Source of the DNA: an uncultured bacterium | Lineage (GTDB): Bacteria > Actinomycetota > Coriobacteriia > Coriobacteriales > Coriobacteriaceae | Assembly (NCBI GenBank): GCA_905215065.1 | Contig: CAJMOF010000005.1 | Location: forward strand, 62,001 to 126,000 | Length of the DNA stretch: 64,000 nucleotides | Reading direction: 5' to 3' | In this document: in pieces, positions 1 to 7,597 of the stretch | How positions within the stretch are numbered: position 1 is the stretch's first letter | Layout: the number at the start of each line of letters is the position of its first letter | Made by a program: the position numbers and the translations under genes | Notes under the pieces: model-generated | The model's database searches: none | Seen by the model: only the letters and a program-made list of their open reading frames with translations | What the model was told of the DNA's origin: nothing

Positions 1-137
1 AAACCCATCAGGCGCACGTGGATCTCGTCGGCGGTATAGGAGCGGTCGGTGGGCATACGCCACGACTGCACCAGCTCGTCTCCGTCAAACAGACCCATGG
101 CCGTCTGCGTGTTTCCCATATCGATAGCGAGCAGCAT
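1..137 (-). CDS. coaX: Type III pantothenate kinase, N-terminal fragment
   Basis: Reading the reverse strand from ATG at 137 gives 45 residues beginning MLLAIDMGNTQTAMGLFDGD before the window edge cuts the gene. The DxGNT phosphate-binding motif directly after the first strand, followed by GLF and a short hairpin, is the signature start of CoaX kinases of the ASKHA fold. The family uses ATP to phosphorylate pantothenate, the first step of coenzyme A synthesis, in the cytoplasm. Only about a sixth of the protein is visible, so catalytic residues further in cannot be checked. It is transcribed away from the tRNA gene at 334. Confidence 0.85.
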   Translation of the reverse strand, partial: MLLAIDMGNTQTAMGLFDGDELVQSWRMPTDRSYTADEIHVRLMG

Positions 138-273
138 GTCTACTCCCGGTGTTGGCATAAAAGGACGCGCACCATTGTATACGTGCCGTCGACGGCGCTC
201 GGCTGCAATTCGTTTACGGTGATAGGGGCTGAGGGGTTTAAATATGAAGGAATTATGCTCTACGAGATTTTCC

Positions 274-302
274 TTGCCGTTTACCGAACTCCCGCGTAAT
301 AT
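274..302 (+). promoter_or_regulatory. Sigma70-type promoter for the initiator tRNA
   Basis: A TTGCCG -35 box (274-279) and a TAATAT -10 box (297-302) are separated by exactly 17 bp. Transcription would start near 308-310, about 25 nt before the mature tRNA 5' end. The rest of 138-333 shows no supportable gene. Confidence 0.6.
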
Positions 303-333
303 TCTTTCTTGCGCACATGAGGCGCCCAGACAT

Positions 334-410
334 TGCGGGGTGGAGCAGTCTGGTAGCTCGCCGGGCTCATAACCCGGAGGTCGTAGGTTCAAATCCTGCC
401 CCCGCGACCA
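334..410 (+). tRNA. Initiator tRNA-fMet (anticodon CAT)
   Basis: The 77-nt cloverleaf includes an encoded 3' CCA (408-410). The anticodon stem carries the three consecutive G:C pairs (GGG/CCC around CTCATAA) that mark initiator tRNAs, and the D and T arms are canonical (TTCAAAT T loop). Acceptor stem positions 2-7 pair perfectly. Position 1:72 is T:G instead of the C:A mismatch of E. coli, so the weak first pair required of initiators is kept in a different form. Confidence 0.95.
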
Positions 411-420
411 AGAACTTGCA

Positions 421-449
421 GCTCGTCGGCCTAGCCGGCGAGCTTTTTT
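421..449 (+). terminator. Intrinsic terminator of the tRNA unit
   Basis: A 10-bp stem (421-430 with 434-443, one G-T wobble) closes a CTA loop and is followed by six T residues (444-449). It lies 11 nt after the tRNA CCA end. Confidence 0.9.
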
Positions 450-495
450 GTTATTCCGGGACCGTGTTTTCGGCACGGTTTTCAACCTCTCAAAC

Positions 496-720
496 AAAAT
501 CTCGATCTGTAACGCGTAGACCCGATTTGGACGGCTAGATGTTACAGATCGAGATTTTCCGGCAGCCGGCCCCCGTTTGTCTAAATCTGTAACACGAGGG
601 ACGGATTTTGCCGAGTTGTTGTTACAGATTGAGATTTTCTAGCAGGCGGGTTTGGTTTGTCTCGATCTGTAACAGTTGCTCGGCAAAATAGGGTCTTACC
701 GTTACAGATTGAGACAAACC
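496..720. repeat. Alternating-orientation repeat array with 40-bp step, three palindromic units
   Basis: A 13-bp motif, CTCGATCTGTAAC, starts at 501, 581 (variant CTAAATCTGTAAC) and 661. Its reverse complement starts at 541, 621 and 701. Every start-to-start distance is exactly 40 bp, leaving 27-nt spacers of different sequence. Each forward/reverse pair forms a long hairpin: the arms at 496-513 and 541-558 are a perfect 18-bp inverted repeat, and those at 654-673 and 701-720 are 20 bp with one wobble. This array fills the 411-856 interval, which has no supportable gene. A two-unit copy occurs at 63186-63330. Confidence 0.9.
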
Positions 721-856
721 CGCGGCCAGGCCCACCCCATCCACCAGCCCTTACCCGCTATCCGCCGATTTCCGTTGCGCCCTCGTGCCCCCATGCCATA
801 TCCTCGTTGTAACTACGCGGCATCATCGCCGCCGCGCCTACAAGAGAGGAATGTCC

Positions 857-2887
857 ATGACCACACCTGCGTCCAAGCTGCTTCAACCCATTACGGTTGG
901 CCCCCTTGAGCTCAAAAACCGCATTATGTTCCCGCCGCTTACCACCGGCTACGAGGAGCGCGACGGTTCCATTGGCGAGCGCAGCCTGGCTTTTTACGAG
1001 CGCCTGGCCCGTGGCGGCGTGAGCTACATCGTCATCGGCGACGTCGCTCCCGTTATGACCGCGAGCCCCACGCCCAAGCTGGCGACCGACGCCCAGATCC
1101 CCACGTTTAAGGCGCTGGCCGACACCGTTCACAAACACGGCGCCAAGGTCGCGCTGCAGCTGTTCCACCCCGAGTACGACGTGCCCGGTGTCGGCCGCAT
1201 GGTCATGGGTTCCATGGCTGCCGCCAAGGCCGCACAGGAGGCCAAAGCCGCCGGCGACGAGGAGACCTTTGCCGCCAAGATGGCCGAGTCCAACGAGATT
1301 CGCAATCAGGCCTACGCCAAGCTGCACCACGACATGCAGCACTTTGTGAACGAGGCGAGCGTAGAGCAGCTCACCCAGATCAAGGAGGCCATCGCCGCCT
1401 CGGCCGCTCGCGCGCAGCAGGCCGGCATCGACGCCATCGAGGTCCACGGCGACCGCTTGGTGGGTTCGCTGTGCTCGGCCATCCTCAACCAACGCACCGA
1501 CGAGTACGGTGGTTCGTTCGAGAACCGCGTTCGCTACGCGCTGGAGGTCGTCGCTGCCATTAAGGAGGCCGCGCCGCAGCTGATGGTGGAGTACAAGCTC
1601 CCCGTGATCATGGAGAACCCCGACGGCACGCCGCGCGGCAAGGGCGGCCTGCAGCCCGACGAGGCCTGCGAGTTTGCCAAGCTGCTCGAGGGCGCGGGCA
1701 TCGATATGATCCAGGTCGCACAGGCCAACCACACCGGCAACATGGGCGACACCATTCCGCCCATGGGCGCCATGCCCTACAACTGGACGCTGCCCGTGGC
1801 CGAGCGCGTCAAGGCCCTGGTCTCCGTGCCGGTGGCAACCGTCGGCCGCGTTGTCTCGGTCGAGGCCGGCGAGAAGATTCTGGAAGACGGCGCCGCCGAC
1901 ATCATCGCCTATGGCCGCTCGCTCATGTGCGACCCCGACATTGCGCTGAAGGCCGCTACGGGCGAGCCCATCCGCGAGTGCCTCAACTGCAACAAGGGCT
2001 GCGTCGACGCGATTCAAAACCGCAAGTACATCTCGTGCGTGCTCAATGCCGAGAACGGCGACGAGGCGACCATCGCCATCAAGCCGGGCGAGGGCGACAA
2101 GAAGATCGCCGTGGTGGGCGGCGGTATTGCCGGCCTGGAGGCCGCACGCGTGGCGGCCAAGCGCGGCTACGACGTGACCATCTACGAGGCGAGCGATCAC
2201 TTGGGCGGCCAGATTGTGCTGGCGGCTGCGCCTCCGCGCAAGGACGAGATCATGCGCTCGGTCGAGTACTACGAGAAGATTCTGCCTGGCCTGGGCGTGA
2301 AGGTTGAGCTCAGCCATGCCGCTACCGCTGAGGACCTCAACGCCGCCGACGCCGCGATTGTGGCCGTGGGCGCGCACGACGTGGTCATCCCCGTTCCGGG
2401 CGCCGACTCGGACAAGGTCGTCTCGAGCTGGGACGTGCTGGCCGGCAAGGTGGAGCTCAGCGGCCGCGTCGCCGTCATTGGCGGTGGCCTGGTGGGCACC
2501 GAGACTGCCGAGTATCTGCTGCAGCACGGCTGCGAGGTGGCGATCGTGGAGATGCTCGACAAGATTGCCGCGGGCGAGTCCGAGACCATCCTGCCGCTGA
2601 TTATGAGCGACTTTGCCGAGCACAACGTGGAGCAGCACGTGAAGACCCGCCTGACCGCCATTACTGACGAGGGCGTGGAGGCCGTTCGCACCGCCGAGGA
2701 CGGCGCCGAGGAGCCGGTGAAGATCGCCTGCGATTACGTGGTGATGGCCGTGGGCTCCAAGGCCAACGCGTTTGACCTGGACGGCGTGACGGTGCCCGTG
2801 ACCTGCGTGGGCGACTGCTCGGGCGAGCGCACCGCCGACATTGCCAGCGCCATCCGCACGGCATATCACGCGGCCAACGAGCTGTAG
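857..2887 (+). CDS. FMN/Fe-S/FAD oxidoreductase, Old Yellow Enzyme / 2,4-dienoyl-CoA reductase family
   Basis: The 676-residue protein has the three-part layout of the dienoyl-CoA reductase / NADH:flavin oxidoreductase family. Residues 1-360 form an OYE-type FMN TIM barrel (start LLQPITVGPLELKNRIMFPP). A 4Fe-4S motif follows with Cys375, Cys378, Cys382 and Cys394. The C-terminal half carries two dinucleotide-binding Rossmann motifs (VVGGGIAGLEAA and VIGGGLVGTETA). Electrons would pass from NAD(P)H through FAD and the cluster to FMN and then to an activated alkene. I chose ATG 857, not the in-frame ATG 851, because AGAGAGGA (843-850) then sits at a proper distance. Gut members of the family reduce dienoyl-CoAs, bile-acid intermediates or dietary enoates, and the substrate cannot be read from the sequence. 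The gene appears monocistronic. Confidence 0.85.
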   Translation: MTTPASKLLQPITVGPLELKNRIMFPPLTTGYEERDGSIGERSLAFYERLARGGVSYIVIGDVAPVMTASPTPKLATDAQIPTFKALADTVHKHGAKVALQLFHPEYDVPGVGRMVMGSMAAAKAAQEAKAAGDEETFAAKMAESNEIRNQAYAKLHHDMQHFVNEASVEQLTQIKEAIAASAARAQQAGIDAIEVHGDRLVGSLCSAILNQRTDEYGGSFENRVRYALEVVAAIKEAAPQLMVEYKLPVIMENPDGTPRGKGGLQPDEACEFAKLLEGAGIDMIQVAQANHTGNMGDTIPPMGAMPYNWTLPVAERVKALVSVPVATVGRVVSVEAGEKILEDGAADIIAYGRSLMCDPDIALKAATGEPIRECLNCNKGCVDAIQNRKYISCVLNAENGDEATIAIKPGEGDKKIAVVGGGIAGLEAARVAAKRGYDVTIYEASDHLGGQIVLAAAPPRKDEIMRSVEYYEKILPGLGVKVELSHAATAEDLNAADAAIVAVGAHDVVIPVPGADSDKVVSSWDVLAGKVELSGRVAVIGGGLVGTETAEYLLQHGCEVAIVEMLDKIAAGESETILPLIMSDFAEHNVEQHVKTRLTAITDEGVEAVRTAEDGAEEPVKIACDYVVMAVGSKANAFDLDGVTVPVTCVGDCSGERTADIASAIRTAYHAANEL

Positions 2888-2982
2888 TCGAGAAAGCTAT
2901 CGCGTATTGAGTGGGCGGGGAGTGCCGTATCGGTGCTCCCTGCCTTTTTGTCGATAAGAGGTGCTCCTGACCAGCGGATTCA

Positions 2983-3085
2983 GAAAATCCGAATCTTATG
3001 CATCCGAAAATCCGAATCGTAGAACATGAAAATCCGAACTATATGAACACGAAAATCCGAATCGCAACCACCCGAAAATCCGAAT
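2983..3085. repeat. Five phased direct repeats (GAAAATCCGAA) upstream of the ATPase gene
   Basis: GAAAATCCGAA occurs at 2983, 3006, 3028, 3051 and 3074, with steps of 23, 22, 23 and 23 bp. The intervening sequence is not conserved. A step of about two helical turns puts all copies on one DNA face, as expected for cooperative protein binding. The array ends about 60 bp before the start of the gene at 3145, so an operator or iteron-like role is the natural guess. Confidence 0.85.
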
Positions 3086-3144
3086 TTGCTACAGTGGAAT
3101 AGAAGAATCAGAAAGCAGGACCTGGAAATCTGCGGGGGCGGCTC

Positions 3145-4449
3145 ATGGCAGGCGAGAGGCTACATCGGGACGGATACATCCCACGTATCGTGGATGCGCA
3201 AATCGAGCGCTACCTTCGTGTCTTTGGCGCGGTCGAGATTGCGGGCACCAAGTGGTGCGGCAAGACGTGGGCCGCGCTTGAGCACGGGGCGTCCGCCTCG
3301 TATGTCGACGAGAATCTCGACCTCGCGCGTGCCGACCCGGCGATGATGTTGCTGGGAGACCGTCCGCATATTATCGATGAGTGGCAGCGCGTTCCCCAAA
3401 TTTGGGACTACGTTAGACACGAGGTTGATCGCACCCGGGGCACGCGCGGCGCCTATATCCTCACGGGTTCCGCCACGCCTGCGTTTGGCTCAAAGGCGGA
3501 GGCGCCCGCGCATAGTGGAGCCGGCCGCATCGGCCGCGTCCGCATGCACCCCATGACGCTTGCCGAGACAGGTGAGTCCAACGGCAAGGTGAGCCTGGCG
3601 GGCTTGTTTGAGCATCGTTTTGAGCCCTGCCGGTGCAATGGCGATACACCGGGGCTTGTCGAAGCCGCCTGCCGCGGCGGCTGGCCCGAGGCGATCGATA
3701 TGGTTTCGGCTGACGCCCAGCTCATCGCCCGCGAATATCTCAACACCACGTTTTCGAGCAGCTTTCCGGCGGTCGGTCTCGACCCCGATATTGCTCGTCG
3801 AGTCTCCGCATCGATCGCGCGCAATCTGGGACAGGCAACCACGTATAAAACGATTCTTATGGATATGTTCGGTGCCGAGGAGGAACCCGCAGCGTTTGCC
3901 GATGAGACCAAGGTGCGCAGGTACTTGGATGCTCTCAAAGGCATGTTCATTCTCGAGGAGGTCCCCGGTTGGGTTCCCGCCGCGCGCGACAAACGGCGCT
4001 TTACCGTCAAGCCCAAGCGCTATCTGGCAGATCCGAGCCTTGCTTGCGCCTTGCTAGGTATGTCCTTGCAGGCGCTGCTTGCCGACTGGCAGACATTTGG
4101 TCTGGTGTTTGAGAATTTGGTCATACGCGACCTTTCGGTCTACGCACGTTCGCTCGACCTGCTGGATAGCACACCCGTGCGCTATTATCGCGACGATTCG
4201 GGCCTTGAGTGCGATGCTATCGTGCAGCTAGCCGACGGACGGTGGGCCGCCTTTGAGATTAAGGTAAGTGAAGATAAGGCGAGTGCCGGCGTTGAGAGCC
4301 TCAAGCGCGTTCGCAAGAAGGTCTGTGGAAATCCTCGTTCACGCACACGCGAACCGGAGTTTATGGCCGTGATTGTGGGGGTGGGTGAGTACGCCCGCGA
4401 GGTCGAGGACGGTATCTACGTGATACCCGTGCGCGCGTTGGGGTGTTAA
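3145..4449 (+). CDS. AAA-family ATPase with C-terminal DUF4143-like domain
   Basis: This 434-residue protein resembles the widespread 'ATP-binding protein, DUF4143' family. A Walker A motif (GTKWCGKT, about residues 33-40) follows the usual N-terminal line ending in VEIAGTKWCGKTWAA. A Walker B-like strand ending IIDEWQ appears near residue 75, and an STGSATP-like sensor (ILTGSATP) near residue 110. The C-terminal part has the conserved 'FGLVFENLVIRDL' helix and a nuclease-like ECDAIVQL...AFEIKVS segment typical of DUF4143. The biological role of the family is not established. The start follows a G-rich stretch (GGGGGCGG). The gene stands alone, preceded by a five-copy repeat array that may regulate it. 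The 275 bp downstream (4450-4724) shows no gene. Confidence 0.75.
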   Translation: MAGERLHRDGYIPRIVDAQIERYLRVFGAVEIAGTKWCGKTWAALEHGASASYVDENLDLARADPAMMLLGDRPHIIDEWQRVPQIWDYVRHEVDRTRGTRGAYILTGSATPAFGSKAEAPAHSGAGRIGRVRMHPMTLAETGESNGKVSLAGLFEHRFEPCRCNGDTPGLVEAACRGGWPEAIDMVSADAQLIAREYLNTTFSSSFPAVGLDPDIARRVSASIARNLGQATTYKTILMDMFGAEEEPAAFADETKVRRYLDALKGMFILEEVPGWVPAARDKRRFTVKPKRYLADPSLACALLGMSLQALLADWQTFGLVFENLVIRDLSVYARSLDLLDSTPVRYYRDDSGLECDAIVQLADGRWAAFEIKVSEDKASAGVESLKRVRKKVCGNPRSRTREPEFMAVIVGVGEYAREVEDGIYVIPVRALGC

Positions 4450-4724
4450 GGGGCGGCACGCCGTGTGCCCGCTGCCCGGTGCTGCGGATTGGTGCAAGTG
4501 GTCAGGTTTGTTTGCACCATGTCCTTGGCATATGGAAGAAGCTGCTATTCGTAATCTTTAAGACATCATTAAGGCTTGCGCTGTGGAGCAAACCGCAGGT
4601 CAATGCTATTCTTTTACCTTATCGTATGGTGTTGTATTCTGCCTGAATTCTCTACCTGCGAACAACGGATAAACGCGACCGAGCGTAAAGGATGGCACGC
4701 CCGCTAGCAGGGCAAACGTAAACG

Positions 4725-5783
4725 ATGAGTGGCATGGACCGACATAGCGAGCTCCAGCAGCACAAGACGGCGGCCGAGTACCGCCAGGCTGCCGACGAGC
4801 ACGTGCGGACCCTCAAGGGTTTCTGGAAGGATTTCCTGGTGAGCGGTCTGTTTGTGCTGGCCGCCATTGTCGCCATCTTTGCATGCCTGGCCTGGTTTGC
4901 CGGGAACAACCGCGTGAGCGCTACGGGGAGCACGATCGCGGCGAAGGGCCCGCGGTTTGTGCTCTCGGGAACGCAGGGCGGCACGGCGGGTAAGTACGAC
5001 ACTCAGGACAACTACGCGTCGGACAGTACAAGCCTTGCCGTGAACAATCTTTTCAACCTCAATAACATGAGCACCGATGGCGGTCTCTCTCCGGGGTCGG
5101 CCGGCCAGCTCCAGCTCAACGTCAGGCCGCTCTGCAATGACCTGCACGATATCACGGTGGAGATGACCTGGGAAATTTCTGTTCAGACGAGCGTTGCGGG
5201 CACGGGCGGCACTGCTGCGGATGCATCGAAAAACGAAGAGATCATCAACTCGCTTAAAGATTTGGTGCGCGGTCATATCCTGGTTTTTCAGGGCAAAGAT
5301 GCCTCTGGCTTTTACTCGAATCCGCTGGTCCCCACGACCACCACGGTGACCCAGGACGGGGCCAGCGTCACCGTCATTACGCAGAGCTTTACCATCCCAA
5401 AGTCGAGCTTTTACGCTGCGGACTCAAATAGCACGACCGAAACCGTCACCAAAACCCTCTACTGGATTTGGCCGGAACAGTTCAAGAGCTATGTTCGCAC
5501 GGGCAACGCCGGCTACGGTGGCAACCTTTTCGCTAACACAGGCGACGAGGGGGGATACACAACCCTCGTCGGCGACATCAACAATAACCACGCGCGCTAT
5601 TTCCGCGCCGATAGCACGAGCGTGCCAGGTCAGGCGCCTAGCGCGGTTCCGCCTGTCGGAGCCGGCGTGTCCTCTGCGGATGTGGAAACCTGCGCCAGCT
5701 ACTACAACAACGCCGACGAGATTATCGGCAAGAACGTCAAGTACATTCGCGTGCGCTTCACCGCCAAGGAGGCGGATAAATAA
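4725..5783 (+). CDS. Membrane-anchored extracellular protein 1 of the giant surface-protein operon
   Basis: I do not recognise a named family. The 352-residue protein has a hydrophilic N-terminus of about 35 residues, one transmembrane segment (about 38-60, ending CLAWFAGNNRV), then an extracellular domain of about 290 residues rich in Thr, Ser, Asn and predicted strands, with two C-terminal-half Cys. The topology is that of an uncleaved signal anchor with the long part outside. The W-F-x-x-N motif at the membrane exit recurs in the next gene's product, suggesting related architecture. It abuts the next gene (stop 5783, start 5784) and leads a four-gene operon ending at 18268. Possible roles are minor fibre subunit or an accessory to the giant protein. 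TasA/camelysin-like architecture is a weaker alternative. Confidence 0.7.
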   Translation: MSGMDRHSELQQHKTAAEYRQAADEHVRTLKGFWKDFLVSGLFVLAAIVAIFACLAWFAGNNRVSATGSTIAAKGPRFVLSGTQGGTAGKYDTQDNYASDSTSLAVNNLFNLNNMSTDGGLSPGSAGQLQLNVRPLCNDLHDITVEMTWEISVQTSVAGTGGTAADASKNEEIINSLKDLVRGHILVFQGKDASGFYSNPLVPTTTTVTQDGASVTVITQSFTIPKSSFYAADSNSTTETVTKTLYWIWPEQFKSYVRTGNAGYGGNLFANTGDEGGYTTLVGDINNNHARYFRADSTSVPGQAPSAVPPVGAGVSSADVETCASYYNNADEIIGKNVKYIRVRFTAKEADK

Positions 5784-6599
5784 ATGGACGAGCAGCTTAA
5801 TGCCCGCGAGCAGGGCGATATCAAACACAACGAAGGAGCGGCAAACCCCGGCGGCAACGGGTTCGGCTCGCACGGCGAAGCGCGTCCGGCTGGCCGCATC
5901 GAGCGCATCAAGGCTTGGGTGAGCGACCGCCGTCGCGAATCCCTGGCCATCGTGGGTCTGGTGGCCGTGCTTCTCGTGTTGCTGGGATTGACGCTCGGAT
6001 GGTTCGTCGATGCCAATCGCGGCTCCACCGTTGGCAAGATCAAGGAGCCGGCGGAGCTCAAAGTGCTGGGCCCCAACGCTACGGCAACAGAGCAGGTCGA
6101 CCTGAGCTACAACCCCGAATACGGCGATACCAAGACCGGCAACACGGTGACGCTCAAGCGCCCGTTTTGCGTGCAGACGGGCGGTGACGGTTTTGAGCTG
6201 CAACTCGCGAATACGACCAACATTACGGGCCTCACTATCGAGCTGTATAAAGCTGAGGATACGGGCCTAGGTGATGCTCCCGACGTGAGGGGCACTGCGG
6301 GCGGCAAGCCCTATAGCTGGAAAATGTATGAAACGGATCTGCTGAAGAGCTTCACGCCCATCGAAGACCCGGGCGAGGGCGCAAGCGACCCTACATTCAA
6401 GGACTATCAAAAGGTCCAGCGCAACGCGCGCCCGCTCTACCGATACAAGGTGTTCAACAAAGACGAGCTCAATGCCAAGACGCTCGACGGCTCGACTGGC
6501 AACGACACGCTTAACTTCATCATCAAGCTTTCGTGGGACGAGAGCACCAAAGAGACCGACGTGATCTACCTGATCGCGCGCAACACGAGCGGTAAGTAG
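5784..6599 (+). CDS. Membrane-anchored extracellular protein 2 of the giant surface-protein operon
   Basis: The 271-residue product has a cytoplasmic N-terminus of about 50 residues (Gly/Asn-rich, then basic), one transmembrane segment (about 55-74) ending LTLGWFVDANRGS, and an extracellular domain of about 195 residues with alternating hydrophobic strands. The membrane-exit W-F-x-x-N pattern matches protein 1. Its ATG directly follows the TAA of the upstream gene, with a GGAGG at 5767-5771 inside that gene, so translation is probably coupled. No catalytic motif, sortase signal or Cys-based cofactor site is visible. I infer a structural or assembly role at the cell surface. Confidence 0.65.
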   Translation: MDEQLNAREQGDIKHNEGAANPGGNGFGSHGEARPAGRIERIKAWVSDRRRESLAIVGLVAVLLVLLGLTLGWFVDANRGSTVGKIKEPAELKVLGPNATATEQVDLSYNPEYGDTKTGNTVTLKRPFCVQTGGDGFELQLANTTNITGLTIELYKAEDTGLGDAPDVRGTAGGKPYSWKMYETDLLKSFTPIEDPGEGASDPTFKDYQKVQRNARPLYRYKVFNKDELNAKTLDGSTGNDTLNFIIKLSWDESTKETDVIYLIARNTSGK

Positions 6600-6613
6600 G
6601 AGAGGGGGCGCAC

Positions 6614-7558
6614 ATGGAGAAGCAAGGGAGGCAGCAGGATGCCGAGCGCGAGCAGCTGGCAAAAAGCAAAAGCCTAGTCAAGAATAAGCTGGTTGTGGCG
6701 GCAATCGCACTTGTTTGCGCCGTGGCGCTCGTGACGGGTGGTTACTTTACCTATTCCGCCTACACCGCCAACGGATTTCTAAAGTCCGTCGCCGCAACGG
6801 GCACCGCGCAGAGCCTGTTTGCGAGCGATTTGCTCACGGGCTATATGAGTACGCCTAGCAACGACGACCTCGCCCGTGCCCAGCGCTCCGTTACGGTGTA
6901 TCCCAGCGGCGGACAGTGCAGCTTCACCTTTAGCATCTACAACTATTTGCTGAGCAACAGCAACTTCTGCAACGACAAAAACGTGACGTACACCTTGACG
7001 GTCGAGGGGCATGGGCTCGATGGCGCCACGTGGAGCTATGAACCCCAGCCCGGTAGCAGCGTCACGCTTCCGGAGAATCAACCTACCAAGAACACCTACA
7101 CCGTGACCTTCCCCGAGGCTAAGTTGGGACAAGCATACTTTGTGATTAAGGCCACGGTCGTATCGGAGAAGAGCCCCGGCACCGAGCTAGCCTGTCTGGC
7201 GGCGAAAGTCGTGCCGTCAAAGAGGGCCGAGGTCAAGACCGCTGCGGTTGAGGGCGCGCTGGTCGATGAGGCTGGCAAGTTTGCTGATTACGCTGCATAC
7301 AACTACCGCGTGACGGTTACGGGCGCACTGGCAAACGTCACGCTCACGTGGGGGGAGAACGTGGAGATCGACCCGTTCTTTGAGACCAACCATAGCGCGA
7401 CGGTGGATGCTGCAGCTCGCAAGGCTACGTTCACCATGGAGCCGGGTTCGATGGTCGTCAACTTTTACCGAGCGGACGGCAAAACGCCCGGTGGCTGGGG
7501 CGACCTGGACATTAGCGTGAGCGGAACTACTCTGACGGGCGCGACGGAGACTCGATAA
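6614..7558 (+). CDS. Membrane-anchored extracellular protein 3 of the giant surface-protein operon
   Basis: This 314-residue protein has a charged N-terminus (about 1-25), one transmembrane segment (about 27-47) followed by GYFTYSAYTANGF, and an extracellular domain of about 260 residues with at least four Cys. Two of the Cys (in GGQCSF and NFCNDK) lie close enough to form a disulfide. The start is well supported by GGAGAGGGGG just upstream. It lies 14 bp after gene 2 and 39 bp before the giant gene. The N-terminal anchor followed by a beta-rich domain is loosely reminiscent of TasA/camelysin-type matrix proteins, but no SipW-like peptidase is encoded here and I cannot assign a family. Confidence 0.65.
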   Translation: MEKQGRQQDAEREQLAKSKSLVKNKLVVAAIALVCAVALVTGGYFTYSAYTANGFLKSVAATGTAQSLFASDLLTGYMSTPSNDDLARAQRSVTVYPSGGQCSFTFSIYNYLLSNSNFCNDKNVTYTLTVEGHGLDGATWSYEPQPGSSVTLPENQPTKNTYTVTFPEAKLGQAYFVIKATVVSEKSPGTELACLAAKVVPSKRAEVKTAAVEGALVDEAGKFADYAAYNYRVTVTGALANVTLTWGENVEIDPFFETNHSATVDAAARKATFTMEPGSMVVNFYRADGKTPGGWGDLDISVSGTTLTGATETR

Positions 7559-7597
7559 CTCTGGAAGCGGAGTTTTAGGATAAGAGGTACGGAATCG

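Noticed and set aside
496..720. CRISPR array
   Set aside because: Repeats are only 13-18 bp, alternate in orientation and number six. No cas genes are nearby.
758..2869. 703-codon open frame on the minus strand
   Set aside because: It is the exact antisense of the flavoenzyme gene. The product is His/Gly/Val/Leu-rich with no family motif, as expected from antisense of GC-rich codons.
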